A DNA stretch of 9,385 bases from Rickettsiales bacterium (lineage in GTDB: Bacteria; Pseudomonadota; Alphaproteobacteria; Rickettsiales; Deianiraeaceae), in the NCBI GenBank assembly GCA_947485035.1, contig CANKQN010000029.1, forward strand, positions 1 through 9,385. The letters run 5' to 3'. Positions 1-5,671 of the stretch are shown piece after piece (positions within the stretch are counted from its first letter, which is position 1; every line of letters begins with the position of its first letter). Under the pieces are notes generated by a model. It saw only the letters and a list, made by a program, of their open reading frames with translations. It was not told the origin of the DNA and did no database searches. A program made the translations under genes and the position numbers.

Positions 1-75
1 ATTGAGGAAGTTGCTGGTGTGAAATCTTTAAAATTAATGGAAGAATTTCTTGATATAATCAAGAGTCTCCCCTAA
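1..75 (+). CDS. 3' end of a gene, possibly triosephosphate isomerase (partial)
   Basis: An open frame enters from the left edge and ends at TAA 73-75, giving 24 residues that finish LDIIKSLP. The segment GVKSLKLMEEFLDIIK resembles the C-terminal helix of triosephosphate isomerase, where GGASLK precedes a helix with a similar F-x-x-I pattern. In alphaproteobacteria tpiA is often found beside ppiD, and ppiD is the convergent neighbour here, overlapping by 17 bp. If it is TpiA, the second glycine and the alanine of GGASLK are changed to V and K, which would be unusual at the phosphate-binding loop. With only 24 residues visible, the product name is tentative; that this is a real coding end is more likely. 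Confidence 0.45.
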   Translation: MEEVAGVKSLKLMEEFLDIIKSLP

Positions 76-1894
76 TTTTTACACGAAACTCTCTGCGCAG
101 CTCCCCAAGAAACTCACGCGCAAAAGCACTGTAATATAAATCCTGAGTATTATTTCGAGACGCCACCACATCGTTTTCATCAATTTGTCCCGTGAATTTT
201 GTGTCAGAGTTAACCCTCACAATAACTCCAATTTTTTGATCACCCTCGCCAGATATATAATAGAAAACATCGCCAATTTTATGATTGAAAATATCTGCGT
301 GACCATCGCCAACGCTGATGCTTTTTCTTTCAATAATTCCGTGCGTTGAGTAGGAATCAAGATGTGATTTTGTCGACTGCACCTGCCCCACAATCCTTTT
401 TGCAGAATTATGTAGCTCTTCAAGTTTTTGATTTTCAACATACATTGATATCACTTGACCGCGAACTTCGTCGAGCGTTTTTGTGCGAAGTGGCTCAATT
501 CTATTTTGCTGATACACTGCATAAGAGCATGTTTTTGCGTCAATCATCACAATATTTCCGTATTGAGTGTCCGAATTATTTATTATTCCATCCCTGAATT
601 TATCGTCAATTTGTACGGGTAAATTCGTATTGACATCAAACGCTAATCCGGTTTGTGCATCTATACGCATTTGAGTGCTAAGCGGAAAACCATACTTCAA
701 CGCGACCGCTTCAAATGATGCACCTGAGTTCAATTCTTGCTTAATTTTTTCGATGTAAATGTTCACATTCGAGCACTTTCTTTGCATAGCAAGCTCCTGT
801 GCTTGCGTGCCACTCTCCGTGAATCGTGTTGGCTCACTTACTTTCAAAACCTGTACAACGAAGTGTTTTTTCCCATCGGAAATAATATCAGTAACACCGC
901 CAGCAGTACGATTTAAAATTGCGTGCAAAATTGCTTTATTTTCTATTTTTTCAGAATTCGTGTCTACACCATTGACCTTGACGCCTTGCTTTTTCATAGC
1001 GTCCACAACGGAATTTAACGATATCCCCTGCTTTTTTACGATCGACTGTGCTGTGATGGCCGACTTCATATCGCCAAAATCCGCAAGATAAAAATCCACA
1101 ATACTACCAGCAAAGCTGTCGTTATAATAGCTTAAAAGCTCTTGCGAACTTGCGGAAAATACATTAACGTTATCTTTGATGTAGTCATCGATATACGAAA
1201 TTGAGACAAAATGTTGCGGTTTTTGGACGAAATTTTTCTTTTGCTGATCGTATAATTTCTTTAGTGCAGTCTCGGAAATTTGCACGGTAGAATTTGGAAT
1301 TATTGTAAGAGTTTCAATATTGCGAATTTTTTTCTGTGCAATTGCGTATTTGGATGCAAATGTTGTGCTTTGAAGTTTTGTCGCAGATATCACTTGCTCA
1401 AAAATGGCTTGCTCAACTTGTGGCACTTGGTTGTTAATAAAATCGTATTCAGAAGTATTTATATATTTTAAATATTGCGACATATACTCCGGCGAAAATT
1501 TACCGTCTTTTTGGAAAAAAGGCAGGCTTTTGATGTGAATCGCAACCGTTTTATGCGTCACTTTTATTCCATTTTCCGTTAAAAATTTGTGAATAACCAC
1601 ACGGTTCACCATTTCATTCAAAACCATGCTGAAAAATTGCTTGCTTTCAACAAAATTTGAAGCCTGAGTATAGACCTCCTTGTTTGCAGTAGCACCAGAC
1701 ATAATTTCGCTTCTTCTTGCATTGGAATATTGACTGAATTCTTGCTGAGTAATTTTCACACCATCAATACTGGCGATATATGACTGCGATGTTGTTAAAA
1801 CCTCATAAATTCCAAGAAAGGCAAAGCTTCCAACCACAAGTCCGATTATTGAATATTTAAGATACTTCGAAACATTGTCATTCCAATTGAACAT
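59..1894 (-). CDS. ppiD: PpiD/SurA-type peptidyl-prolyl isomerase-like periplasmic chaperone
   Basis: A protein of about 611 residues with the PpiD layout: a short cytoplasmic N-terminus, one membrane segment (about residues 14-32), a SurA-like N-terminal chaperone domain (about 35-190, beginning near the ASIDGVKITQQEF segment), a parvulin-like region (about 225-375) and a C-terminal part where PLRTKTLDEVRGQV matches the usual 'PL..VR..V' stretch of alphaproteobacterial PpiD. The family is anchored in the inner membrane and helps newly exported proteins fold in the periplasm. I see no GGxLG parvulin signature, so catalysis may be lost, as in several PpiD proteins. A GTG at 1918 would add eight hydrophobic residues; I prefer ATG 1894 because the protein then starts MFNWNDN directly ahead of the membrane helix. 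No Shine-Dalgarno is visible at either start. Its 3' end overlaps the convergent gene at 1-75. Confidence 0.85.
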   Translation of the reverse strand: MFNWNDNVSKYLKYSIIGLVVGSFAFLGIYEVLTTSQSYIASIDGVKITQQEFSQYSNARRSEIMSGATANKEVYTQASNFVESKQFFSMVLNEMVNRVVIHKFLTENGIKVTHKTVAIHIKSLPFFQKDGKFSPEYMSQYLKYINTSEYDFINNQVPQVEQAIFEQVISATKLQSTTFASKYAIAQKKIRNIETLTIIPNSTVQISETALKKLYDQQKKNFVQKPQHFVSISYIDDYIKDNVNVFSASSQELLSYYNDSFAGSIVDFYLADFGDMKSAITAQSIVKKQGISLNSVVDAMKKQGVKVNGVDTNSEKIENKAILHAILNRTAGGVTDIISDGKKHFVVQVLKVSEPTRFTESGTQAQELAMQRKCSNVNIYIEKIKQELNSGASFEAVALKYGFPLSTQMRIDAQTGLAFDVNTNLPVQIDDKFRDGIINNSDTQYGNIVMIDAKTCSYAVYQQNRIEPLRTKTLDEVRGQVISMYVENQKLEELHNSAKRIVGQVQSTKSHLDSYSTHGIIERKSISVGDGHADIFNHKIGDVFYYISGEGDQKIGVIVRVNSDTKFTGQIDENDVVASRNNTQDLYYSAFAREFLGELRREFRVKIRGDS

Positions 1895-1948
1895 AGAGCA
1901 AAAAACGATTACACTCACTTAACACTTGAAAGGGAAAAGTCAAATAAA

Positions 1949-1978
1949 ATTATAAGTTTTCACAATGCCAAAATGCAA
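1949..1978 (-). promoter_or_regulatory. Candidate sigma70-type promoter for ppiD
   Basis: Read on the minus strand, TTGCAT (1978-1973) and a perfect TATAAT (1954-1949) are separated by 18 bp. Transcription would begin near 1942, giving a short leader before the ppiD start. The -10 is strong and the -35 matches only in its TTG. It lies just after the stop of the upstream same-strand gene, so ppiD may be transcribed on its own. Confidence 0.4.
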
Positions 1979-1982
1979 AAAA

Positions 1983-2405
1983 CTACTTTTTCATGTGCCT
2001 TGCCCTTAAATTGATTCTATGTTTTTTCTTTGGCACAAATAAACACAGAAGGTGAATTAAAAATTGAGGATATCTCCGCTTGAATGATTCAAGCTTGCTG
2101 GTGGGTGGGTTAAGGTGTGAATATCCGTGATACAACTGCCTTATGTCTCGCACTAAATTTGTTCCTGATAGTAGTATTTTGTTTGGAACATTTTTATCAG
2201 TTTCCACAATTGGCGAAAGGATATCTGACCAAAAATATGGGTTAAAGTAGTCGTTATAAACATTTGTGAATGTGTGTAATCCAAAATTGCAGTCAATATC
2301 AAACAAAGGCTTGCGAAGGTATTCAATATCTTTTTTTGAAAAACCGTGCTTCATAAAGAACACTTGACGATATTCCAATAACTTTTGTAATTTTACTTGA
2401 TGCAA
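1983..2405 (-). CDS. 3' part of the frame-broken glycosyltransferase-like gene
   Basis: This 140-codon frame (first possible start TTG 2405) carries the C-terminal portion of the gene whose 5' part lies immediately upstream in another frame. The meaningful portion begins at the A7 run (2331-2337). Reading through that run with one A fewer gives FFKKDIEYLRKP, which continues the SSSVLYEARFF segment smoothly. It contains NDYFNPYFWSDILSP, a tyrosine/tryptophan-rich segment like those near the C-terminus of capsule or polysialyltransferase-like proteins, and ends in a basic tail (KKKHRINLRARHMKK). The segment before the A7 run overlaps the other frame and is a shadow of it, so I do not think this is an independent gene. 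The restored protein would be about 393 residues. Confidence 0.6.
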   Translation of the reverse strand: MHQVKLQKLLEYRQVFFMKHGFSKKDIEYLRKPLFDIDCNFGLHTFTNVYNDYFNPYFWSDILSPIVETDKNVPNKILLSGTNLVRDIRQLYHGYSHLNPPTSKLESFKRRYPQFLIHLLCLFVPKKKHRINLRARHMKK

Positions 2406-3165
2406 GAAGGTAGTAAGTTGGGATATCGCTTAGCTTTTCAATAAATTTGGAATTTGCTATATATTTTTCAATTTCAGCGCTATACTCTGCACTTGGGTGA
2501 GGAGCGTAGTATACTTTTTCGTAAGTTTGCGAAAGTTCTTTTAACCTTTCCTTAAAGTTCAAAATGTTTAAATATACGCCATCTTTTTCGATTGCTTGGT
2601 CTTTCAATGTTTGTCCAGCAAATAAAACGGAGTTCTCTTTTAGGCGTGAGTCATTAAAAACTTTACTTTCATTTATGCGTATTTTCCAATAATTTGCGAA
2701 TAAATATAGCTGTTCTTCATGAACTTTATAGGCTTGTATTTTATCGAAAATATCCTTGTTATTTGTGTTAATCATAAGAATGAGGTCGTCAAATAGCTTG
2801 TAAGAGCCAATCCAGAAATTAATAAAATTAATGTTTAGCGAAGTGAAAATGCTTCTTAAATCTGCACCAATTTCAACGCCCATAACAAGGGTTTTATCGT
2901 TTATGAACTGTTTCAAATACTCAATTGATTCATTAGATATCGCCGATTTATCGCATTGATTATAAGATTTCGCAATATTTGTTATGCCACTTAATTTAAA
3001 AAATTTATTTCTATCAAAACCAACATCACTTAATTTCAGAATCTTGATGTTCGTTGATTTTTCGATCAAACCACTGAACAAGTTAATTATCCAAAGGTGA
3101 TTTGTTCTAGTGTTCGATTCGTCATGAAGAAGAAAATCTACTGTAGAAATTATATTTTTTATCAT
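2323..3165 (-). CDS. 5' part of a glycosyltransferase-like gene (capsule/polysialyltransferase-like), frame-broken
   Basis: From ATG 3165 this frame encodes 280 residues before a TGA at 2325-2323. It shows features of GT-B sugar transferases of the capsule or polysialyltransferase type: a nucleotide-sugar-domain-like FAGQT (about residues 182-186), an HP motif in YYAPHPSAE (H223-P224), and SSSVLYEARFF (about 266-276), whose serines in such families lie near the donor phosphates. The protein would act on surface polysaccharide or LPS. Acceptor and sugar cannot be read from the sequence. The open frame extends back to 3309, but those codons are the tRNA-Ser gene, so the true start is ATG 3165, 17 nt after the tRNA 3' end. 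The frame breaks in the A7 run at 2331-2337 and continues in the frame ending at 1983. The family call is from motifs only. Confidence 0.6.
   Translation of the reverse strand: MIKNIISTVDFLLHDESNTRTNHLWIINLFSGLIEKSTNIKILKLSDVGFDRNKFFKLSGITNIAKSYNQCDKSAISNESIEYLKQFINDKTLVMGVEIGADLRSIFTSLNINFINFWIGSYKLFDDLILMINTNNKDIFDKIQAYKVHEEQLYLFANYWKIRINESKVFNDSRLKENSVLFAGQTLKDQAIEKDGVYLNILNFKERLKELSQTYEKVYYAPHPSAEYSAEIEKYIANSKFIEKLSDIPTYYLLASSKITKVIGISSSVLYEARFFKKRY
2331..2337 (-). repeat. A7 homopolymer at the frame junction of the glycosyltransferase gene
   Basis: On the coding (minus) strand TTTTTC is followed by seven A and then GATATTG. With seven A the frame ends six bases past the run; with six A it continues for another 115 codons of matching sequence. 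The run could be a slippage site in replication or transcription, a fixed inactivating mutation, or a sequencing indel. Confidence 0.7.
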
Positions 3166-3182
3166 GATTTTAGGTGTAAATA

Positions 3183-3270
3183 TGGCGGGAAGGGTGGGAT
3201 TCGAACCCACGGTAGGTTGCCCTACGCTGGTTTTCAAGACCAGTGCTTTAGACCACTCAGCCACCTGCCC
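3183..3270 (-). tRNA. tRNA-Ser (anticodon UGA)
   Basis: On the minus strand the gene starts GGGCAGGTGGCTGAGTGG at 3270 and folds as a class II tRNA. The anticodon arm is CTGGT-CTTGAAA-ACCAG, with anticodon TGA at 3236-3234. The long variable arm pairs GTAGG with CCTAC over a GCAA loop. The T arm is GTGGG-TTCGAAT-CCCAC. Discriminator G and CCA follow, with CCA encoded in the gene (3185-3183). The acceptor stem GGGCAGG/CCTTCCC has one C-U mismatch at positions 4-69. It decodes UCA and other UCN codons. The glycosyltransferase-like gene starts 17 nt downstream, so the two may share a transcript. Confidence 0.96.
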
Positions 3271-3276
3271 GCTATA

Positions 3277-3309
3277 AAATTCAATTAAACCAATAAAAGC
3301 AATTGTCAA
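3277..3309 (-). promoter_or_regulatory. Candidate promoter of tRNA-Ser
   Basis: A perfect TTGACA (3309-3304 on the minus strand) lies about 34 nt before the tRNA 5' end. A poor -10 (TAATTG, 16-bp spacing) would place initiation a few bases ahead of the tRNA. The position and the perfect -35 support it; the -10 is weak. Confidence 0.35.
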
Positions 3310-3659
3310 GTATTATTTGCCTAAATATTAAGAAATTTTTCCACCTGCAATTCCATCATCTATTTCCACGCCCATTAAGTAGTTGAGAGTCAGGCTGTTT
3401 AGAATTTTGCTGCTTTTCTGCATGAATAGCAAGTATTTGCAAACCTACTATGCGCATAAACTTCGGGCAATGGCTGTATAGGGTGGTCGATATTTAAAAT
3501 GACCATTTGCAAGTTTATTGTATCAAAAGTAATATGCACACTTTTGATACAACCTCAATTTCGTCTGATTTCGAAGTAAAAACGGATTATGAAAAATATT
3601 GATTTGTTTCAAGTTTGGGTTTTTTTGACAATGATATATAGAAAAAATTCACAGATTTG
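3310..3659. other. Gene-poor intergenic stretch with no recognised gene
   Basis: No open frame longer than about 35 codons is convincing here on either strand. The part from 3340 to 3480 has a less A/T-dominated composition than the flanks and contains several short open pieces, such as a 33-codon + frame ending at the TAG near 3478 and a 34-codon - frame from the ATG near 3451. I recognise none of them. This could be a decayed gene or an untranslated RNA. The clearest element is the inverted repeat at 3518-3552. Confidence 0.5.
3518..3552. repeat. Perfect 13-bp inverted repeat with 9-nt spacer
   Basis: TTGTATCAAAAGT (3518-3530) and its exact reverse complement ACTTTTGATACAA (3540-3552) flank the spacer AATATGCAC. 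No T-run follows on either strand, so it does not look like an intrinsic terminator. An operator for a dimeric regulator, a stable RNA hairpin, or a relic of a dispersed palindromic element are all possible. Confidence 0.8.
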
Positions 3660-3677
3660 ATGTTTAAGAGAAAAATC

Positions 3678-3707
3678 TTGACAATGCAAAACAGGCAGAC
3701 ATTGAAT
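3678..3707 (+). promoter_or_regulatory. Candidate promoter of the lapA-acpS pair
   Basis: TTGACA (3678-3683) and TTGAAT (3702-3707) are separated by 18 bp. Initiation near 3714 would give a leader of about 18 nt before ATG 3732, which supports that start over the upstream in-frame ones. A second TTGACA at 3625-3630 has no good -10. Confidence 0.35.
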
Positions 3708-3731
3708 GATTTAAGTATTTTTAATGGCAAT

Positions 3732-3947
3732 ATGCTCAAAATTCGTTTTTTTGCTCTATCAATATCAGCTGCATATTTGCTTTTAATCGCCGTCCAAAAC
3801 AACCATGGAATCGACATAACTTTACCACTAATTCATAGGTTTTTCAATGTGCCACTATTCATCATAATCCTTACTTCAATTGCGTTTGGAATAACTTTGC
3901 AATTCATTACATCGCTTTCTCCAATTCAAAAAAAGAAGAAGAAATAA
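3732..3947 (+). CDS. LapA-domain (DUF1049-like) inner-membrane protein
   Basis: A 71-residue protein with two hydrophobic segments (about residues 4-20 and 39-62) separated by a short loop containing VQNNHGIDITLPL and followed by VPLFIIILTSIAFG. This order of helix, N-rich turn, beta-like stretch, VPL and helix is that of LapA/DUF1049 proteins, small inner-membrane proteins that in E. coli work with LapB in controlling LPS synthesis. The frame is open back to TTG 3657, with ATG codons at 3660 and 3684. I chose 3732 because the family begins just before the first helix and a promoter-like element ends near 3707. The protein ends in five lysines, a cytoplasmic basic tail. Its TAA overlaps the acpS ATG by one base (TAATG), so the two are probably translationally coupled. 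Confidence 0.65.
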   Translation: MLKIRFFALSISAAYLLLIAVQNNHGIDITLPLIHRFFNVPLFIIILTSIAFGITLQFITSLSPIQKKKKK

Positions 3948-4321
3948 TGGGACAAATTTTTGGAATTGGAACGGATATTGTCGAAAAATCACGCTTCGAA
4001 TATATAAATATCGAAAAACTTGCGAAACGAATACTTACGCATTATGAGTTGCTAGAATTTGAAAATGCAAAAGATAAAAAACATTTTTTAGCAAAGAAAT
4101 TTTCGATAAAAGAGTCAATCTCAAAAGCTTTTGGCGTTGGAATCGGTGCAAGACTTTCGTTTCTAGACATGGAAACATCGCATGATTCCAAAGGTAAGCC
4201 CGTGTGTGAAATCAAAAATAATAGATCTTTTGCAATAACGCACTCAAAAGTTTGTGTTCACATAACAAGTAGTGACACAAAAACTTTGATAATTACGCAT
4301 TGTGTCGTTGAAGTTACTTAA
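3947..4321 (+). CDS. acpS: Holo-[acyl-carrier-protein] synthase
   Basis: A 124-residue AcpS, close to the family's usual length. It transfers 4'-phosphopantetheine from coenzyme A to the serine of acyl carrier protein, which fatty-acid and lipid A synthesis need. The N-terminal GIGTDIVE (residues 6-13) holds the metal-binding aspartate D10. [18 protein letters not shown] (50-67) is the second signature, with E56 as the other metal ligand. A C-terminal SFAITHSK corresponds to the usual 'SISH' strand. The start overlaps the upstream stop in TAATG, and the purine-rich AAGAAGAAGAAA encoding the upstream lysine tail may serve as ribosome-binding site. The stop codon overlaps that of the convergent infA (4318-4321), so no terminator separates them. 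Confidence 0.95.
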   Translation: MGQIFGIGTDIVEKSRFEYINIEKLAKRILTHYELLEFENAKDKKHFLAKKFSIKESISKAFGVGIGARLSFLDMETSHDSKGKPVCEIKNNRSFAITHSKVCVHITSSDTKTLIITHCVVEVT

Positions 4322-4536
4322 TTTCTCTTAAAAATTCTACCACGAGTAAGGTCGTATTTACTGATTTCAACCGACACCTTATCTCCTTGAACTATTTTAA
4401 TTCTGAATTTTTTCAATTTTCCAGAACCCTTAGCAAGTATTTTGTGACCGTTTGCAAGCTCAACCCTGAATGTGAAATCTGGTAGTACTTCATAAACAAC
4501 ACCTTCTGCAACAATTAATTCTTCCTTATCTGACAT
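4318..4536 (-). CDS. infA: Translation initiation factor IF-1
   Basis: A 72-residue single OB-fold protein of normal IF-1 length, with recognisable FRVELANGH (about 23-31), GDKVSVEIS and YDLTRGRI blocks. IF-1 binds the A site of the 30S subunit and assists IF-2 and IF-3 in selecting the initiator tRNA. The family block 'AHISGKMRK' reads AKGSGKLKK here, so the usual His-Ile is replaced by Lys-Gly while the basic patch is kept. It starts 14 nt after the recA stop and has no obvious promoter of its own, so it is probably read from the recA transcript. No Shine-Dalgarno is seen before ATG 4536. Confidence 0.96.
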   Translation of the reverse strand: MSDKEELIVAEGVVYEVLPDFTFRVELANGHKILAKGSGKLKKFRIKIVQGDKVSVEISKYDLTRGRIFKRN

Positions 4537-4550
4537 TTTATATAATTAAA

Positions 4551-5588
4551 TTACTCGGAATCATCCGTTGTTTCACCGATAACATCAGCCATGTCACCAT
4601 CAAATAAACCAAGGTTAGCACGCACTTTATCAGAAATTCTATTCATAATTTCAACATTTTCTATGATAAATTTCTTTGCGTTATCCCTTCCTTGACCAAT
4701 TTTGGTGCCTTCAAAAGCATACCACGAACCCGACTTCTCAACAACATCAAGTTTTGTTGCAAGGTCAATAAGTTCGCCAGTTTTTGAGAATCCTTCGCCG
4801 TAGATAACCTCTAAAACGACAGTTTTAAACGGTGGAGCAACCTTGTTTTTGACAATTTTAATTTTCACCATATTGCCGTATTGGTCTTCGCCTTTTGCAA
4901 GTTTTTCAGCTTTGCGAACCTCGATACGCACAGAGGCATAGAATTTCAAGGCATTTCCGCCAGATGTAACCTCCGGATTTCCCATAACAAATCCAATTTT
5001 CATACGAATTTGGTTGATGAAAATCAATACGCAGTTTGTTTTTGAGACAATACCTGTCAATTTTCTAAGTGCTTTACTCATCAATCTAGCTTGCAATCCC
5101 ATTTGCTGATCACCCATTTCTCCATCAATTTCCGCCTTTGGAACAAGAGCTGCGACTGAATCAAGAACGATTAAATCCAATGCACCAGAGCGTGCAAGAG
5201 TTTCAATGATATCGAATGCCTGCTCAGCATTGTCCGGCTGTGAAATTATTAAATCTTCAAGATTAATCCCCAAAGCTTTTGCGTAGATTGGATCGAATGC
5301 GTGTTCAACATCGATAAAGGCACATTTTGCACCTTTTGTCTTTTGCGTTTCCGCAATCGCATGAAGTGCCAATGTTGTTTTACCAGAAGACTCATTTCCA
5401 TAAATCTCAATCATTCTTCCACGAGGAAAACCACCTATTCCTAAGGCTTTATCGAGAGTTATGAAACCAGTTGGAAGTGCTTGAACATCAGACATTCCTG
5501 TGTGTGATGTCATAATTGAGCCTTTTCCGAAGGACTTTTCGATCGAACTAATTGCTGCAGCCAGTGCTTTTTCTTTATTGTCGTTCAT
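4551..5588 (-). CDS. recA: Recombinase RecA
   Basis: A 345-residue RecA of full length. It forms ATP-dependent filaments on single-stranded DNA, carries out homologous pairing and strand exchange, and triggers LexA cleavage where LexA exists. Visible parts: N-terminal oligomerisation helix ([11 protein letters not shown], 16-26), Walker [10 protein letters not shown] (64-72), catalytic glutamate E95 in DVEHAFDP, Walker [11 protein letters not shown] (139-148, D143), L1 [13 protein letters not shown] (153-165), [10 protein letters not shown] with Q193, and an acidic C-terminal tail (GETTDDSE). Two positions are odd. The Walker A proline is asparagine (N65). In L2 the usual 'GVMFGNPETTTGG' reads [13 protein letters not shown], so the invariant phenylalanine is M202. 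The frame is intact and all ATPase residues are present, so the gene looks functional. I see no GTTC-N7-GTTC LexA box upstream. Confidence 0.98.
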   Translation of the reverse strand: MNDNKEKALAAAISSIEKSFGKGSIMTSHTGMSDVQALPTGFITLDKALGIGGFPRGRMIEIYGNESSGKTTLALHAIAETQKTKGAKCAFIDVEHAFDPIYAKALGINLEDLIISQPDNAEQAFDIIETLARSGALDLIVLDSVAALVPKAEIDGEMGDQQMGLQARLMSKALRKLTGIVSKTNCVLIFINQIRMKIGFVMGNPEVTSGGNALKFYASVRIEVRKAEKLAKGEDQYGNMVKIKIVKNKVAPPFKTVVLEVIYGEGFSKTGELIDLATKLDVVEKSGSWYAFEGTKIGQGRDNAKKFIIENVEIMNRISDKVRANLGLFDGDMADVIGETTDDSE

Positions 5589-5610
5589 ATGAATTCTTTA
5601 TATTAAGCAT

Positions 5611-5641
5611 TTTAAATTGTTTGCAATAAATTATTTGTCAA
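5611..5641 (-). promoter_or_regulatory. Candidate promoter of recA (and infA)
   Basis: On the minus strand a perfect TTGACA (5641-5636) is followed after 19 bp by TTTAAA (5616-5611). An alternative TTGCAA-18-TATAAA ends only 8 nt before the recA ATG and would give an almost leaderless transcript. Neither overlaps a recognisable SOS operator. Confidence 0.35.
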
Positions 5642-5671
5642 GTTTTTTTCAATATTGACGAATTTTTGATA

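Noticed and set aside
1983..2405. An independent small gene overlapping the end of the glycosyltransferase frame
   Set aside because: Its first 25 codons overlap the conserved SSSVLYEA region in another frame, and its remainder continues that protein after the A7 run. A broken single gene explains both.
1920..3270. Integrated island bounded by tRNA-Ser attachment repeats
   Set aside because: I looked for a repeat of the tRNA 3' end near 1920-1980 and elsewhere in the window and saw none; there is no integrase.
3166..3309. N-terminal 48 codons of the long open frame covering 2323-3309
   Set aside because: They are the tRNA-Ser gene read as protein (VAEWSKALVLKTSVGQ is a well-known tRNA-Ser translation artefact). 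The real start is ATG 3165.
3625..3653. Promoter built on the first TTGACA before lapA
   Set aside because: At spacings of 16-18 bp the -10 positions read ATTCAC, TTCACA or TCACAG, so the element at 3678 is better.
5589..5671. SOS (LexA) operator upstream of recA
   Set aside because: No GTTC-N7-GTTC or CTGT-N8-ACAG pattern is present in the spacer.
5640..5671. Intrinsic terminator after the lipoprotein gene
   Set aside because: The only pairing is about five A-T pairs (AATAT/ATATT), too weak for a terminator despite nearby T-runs.
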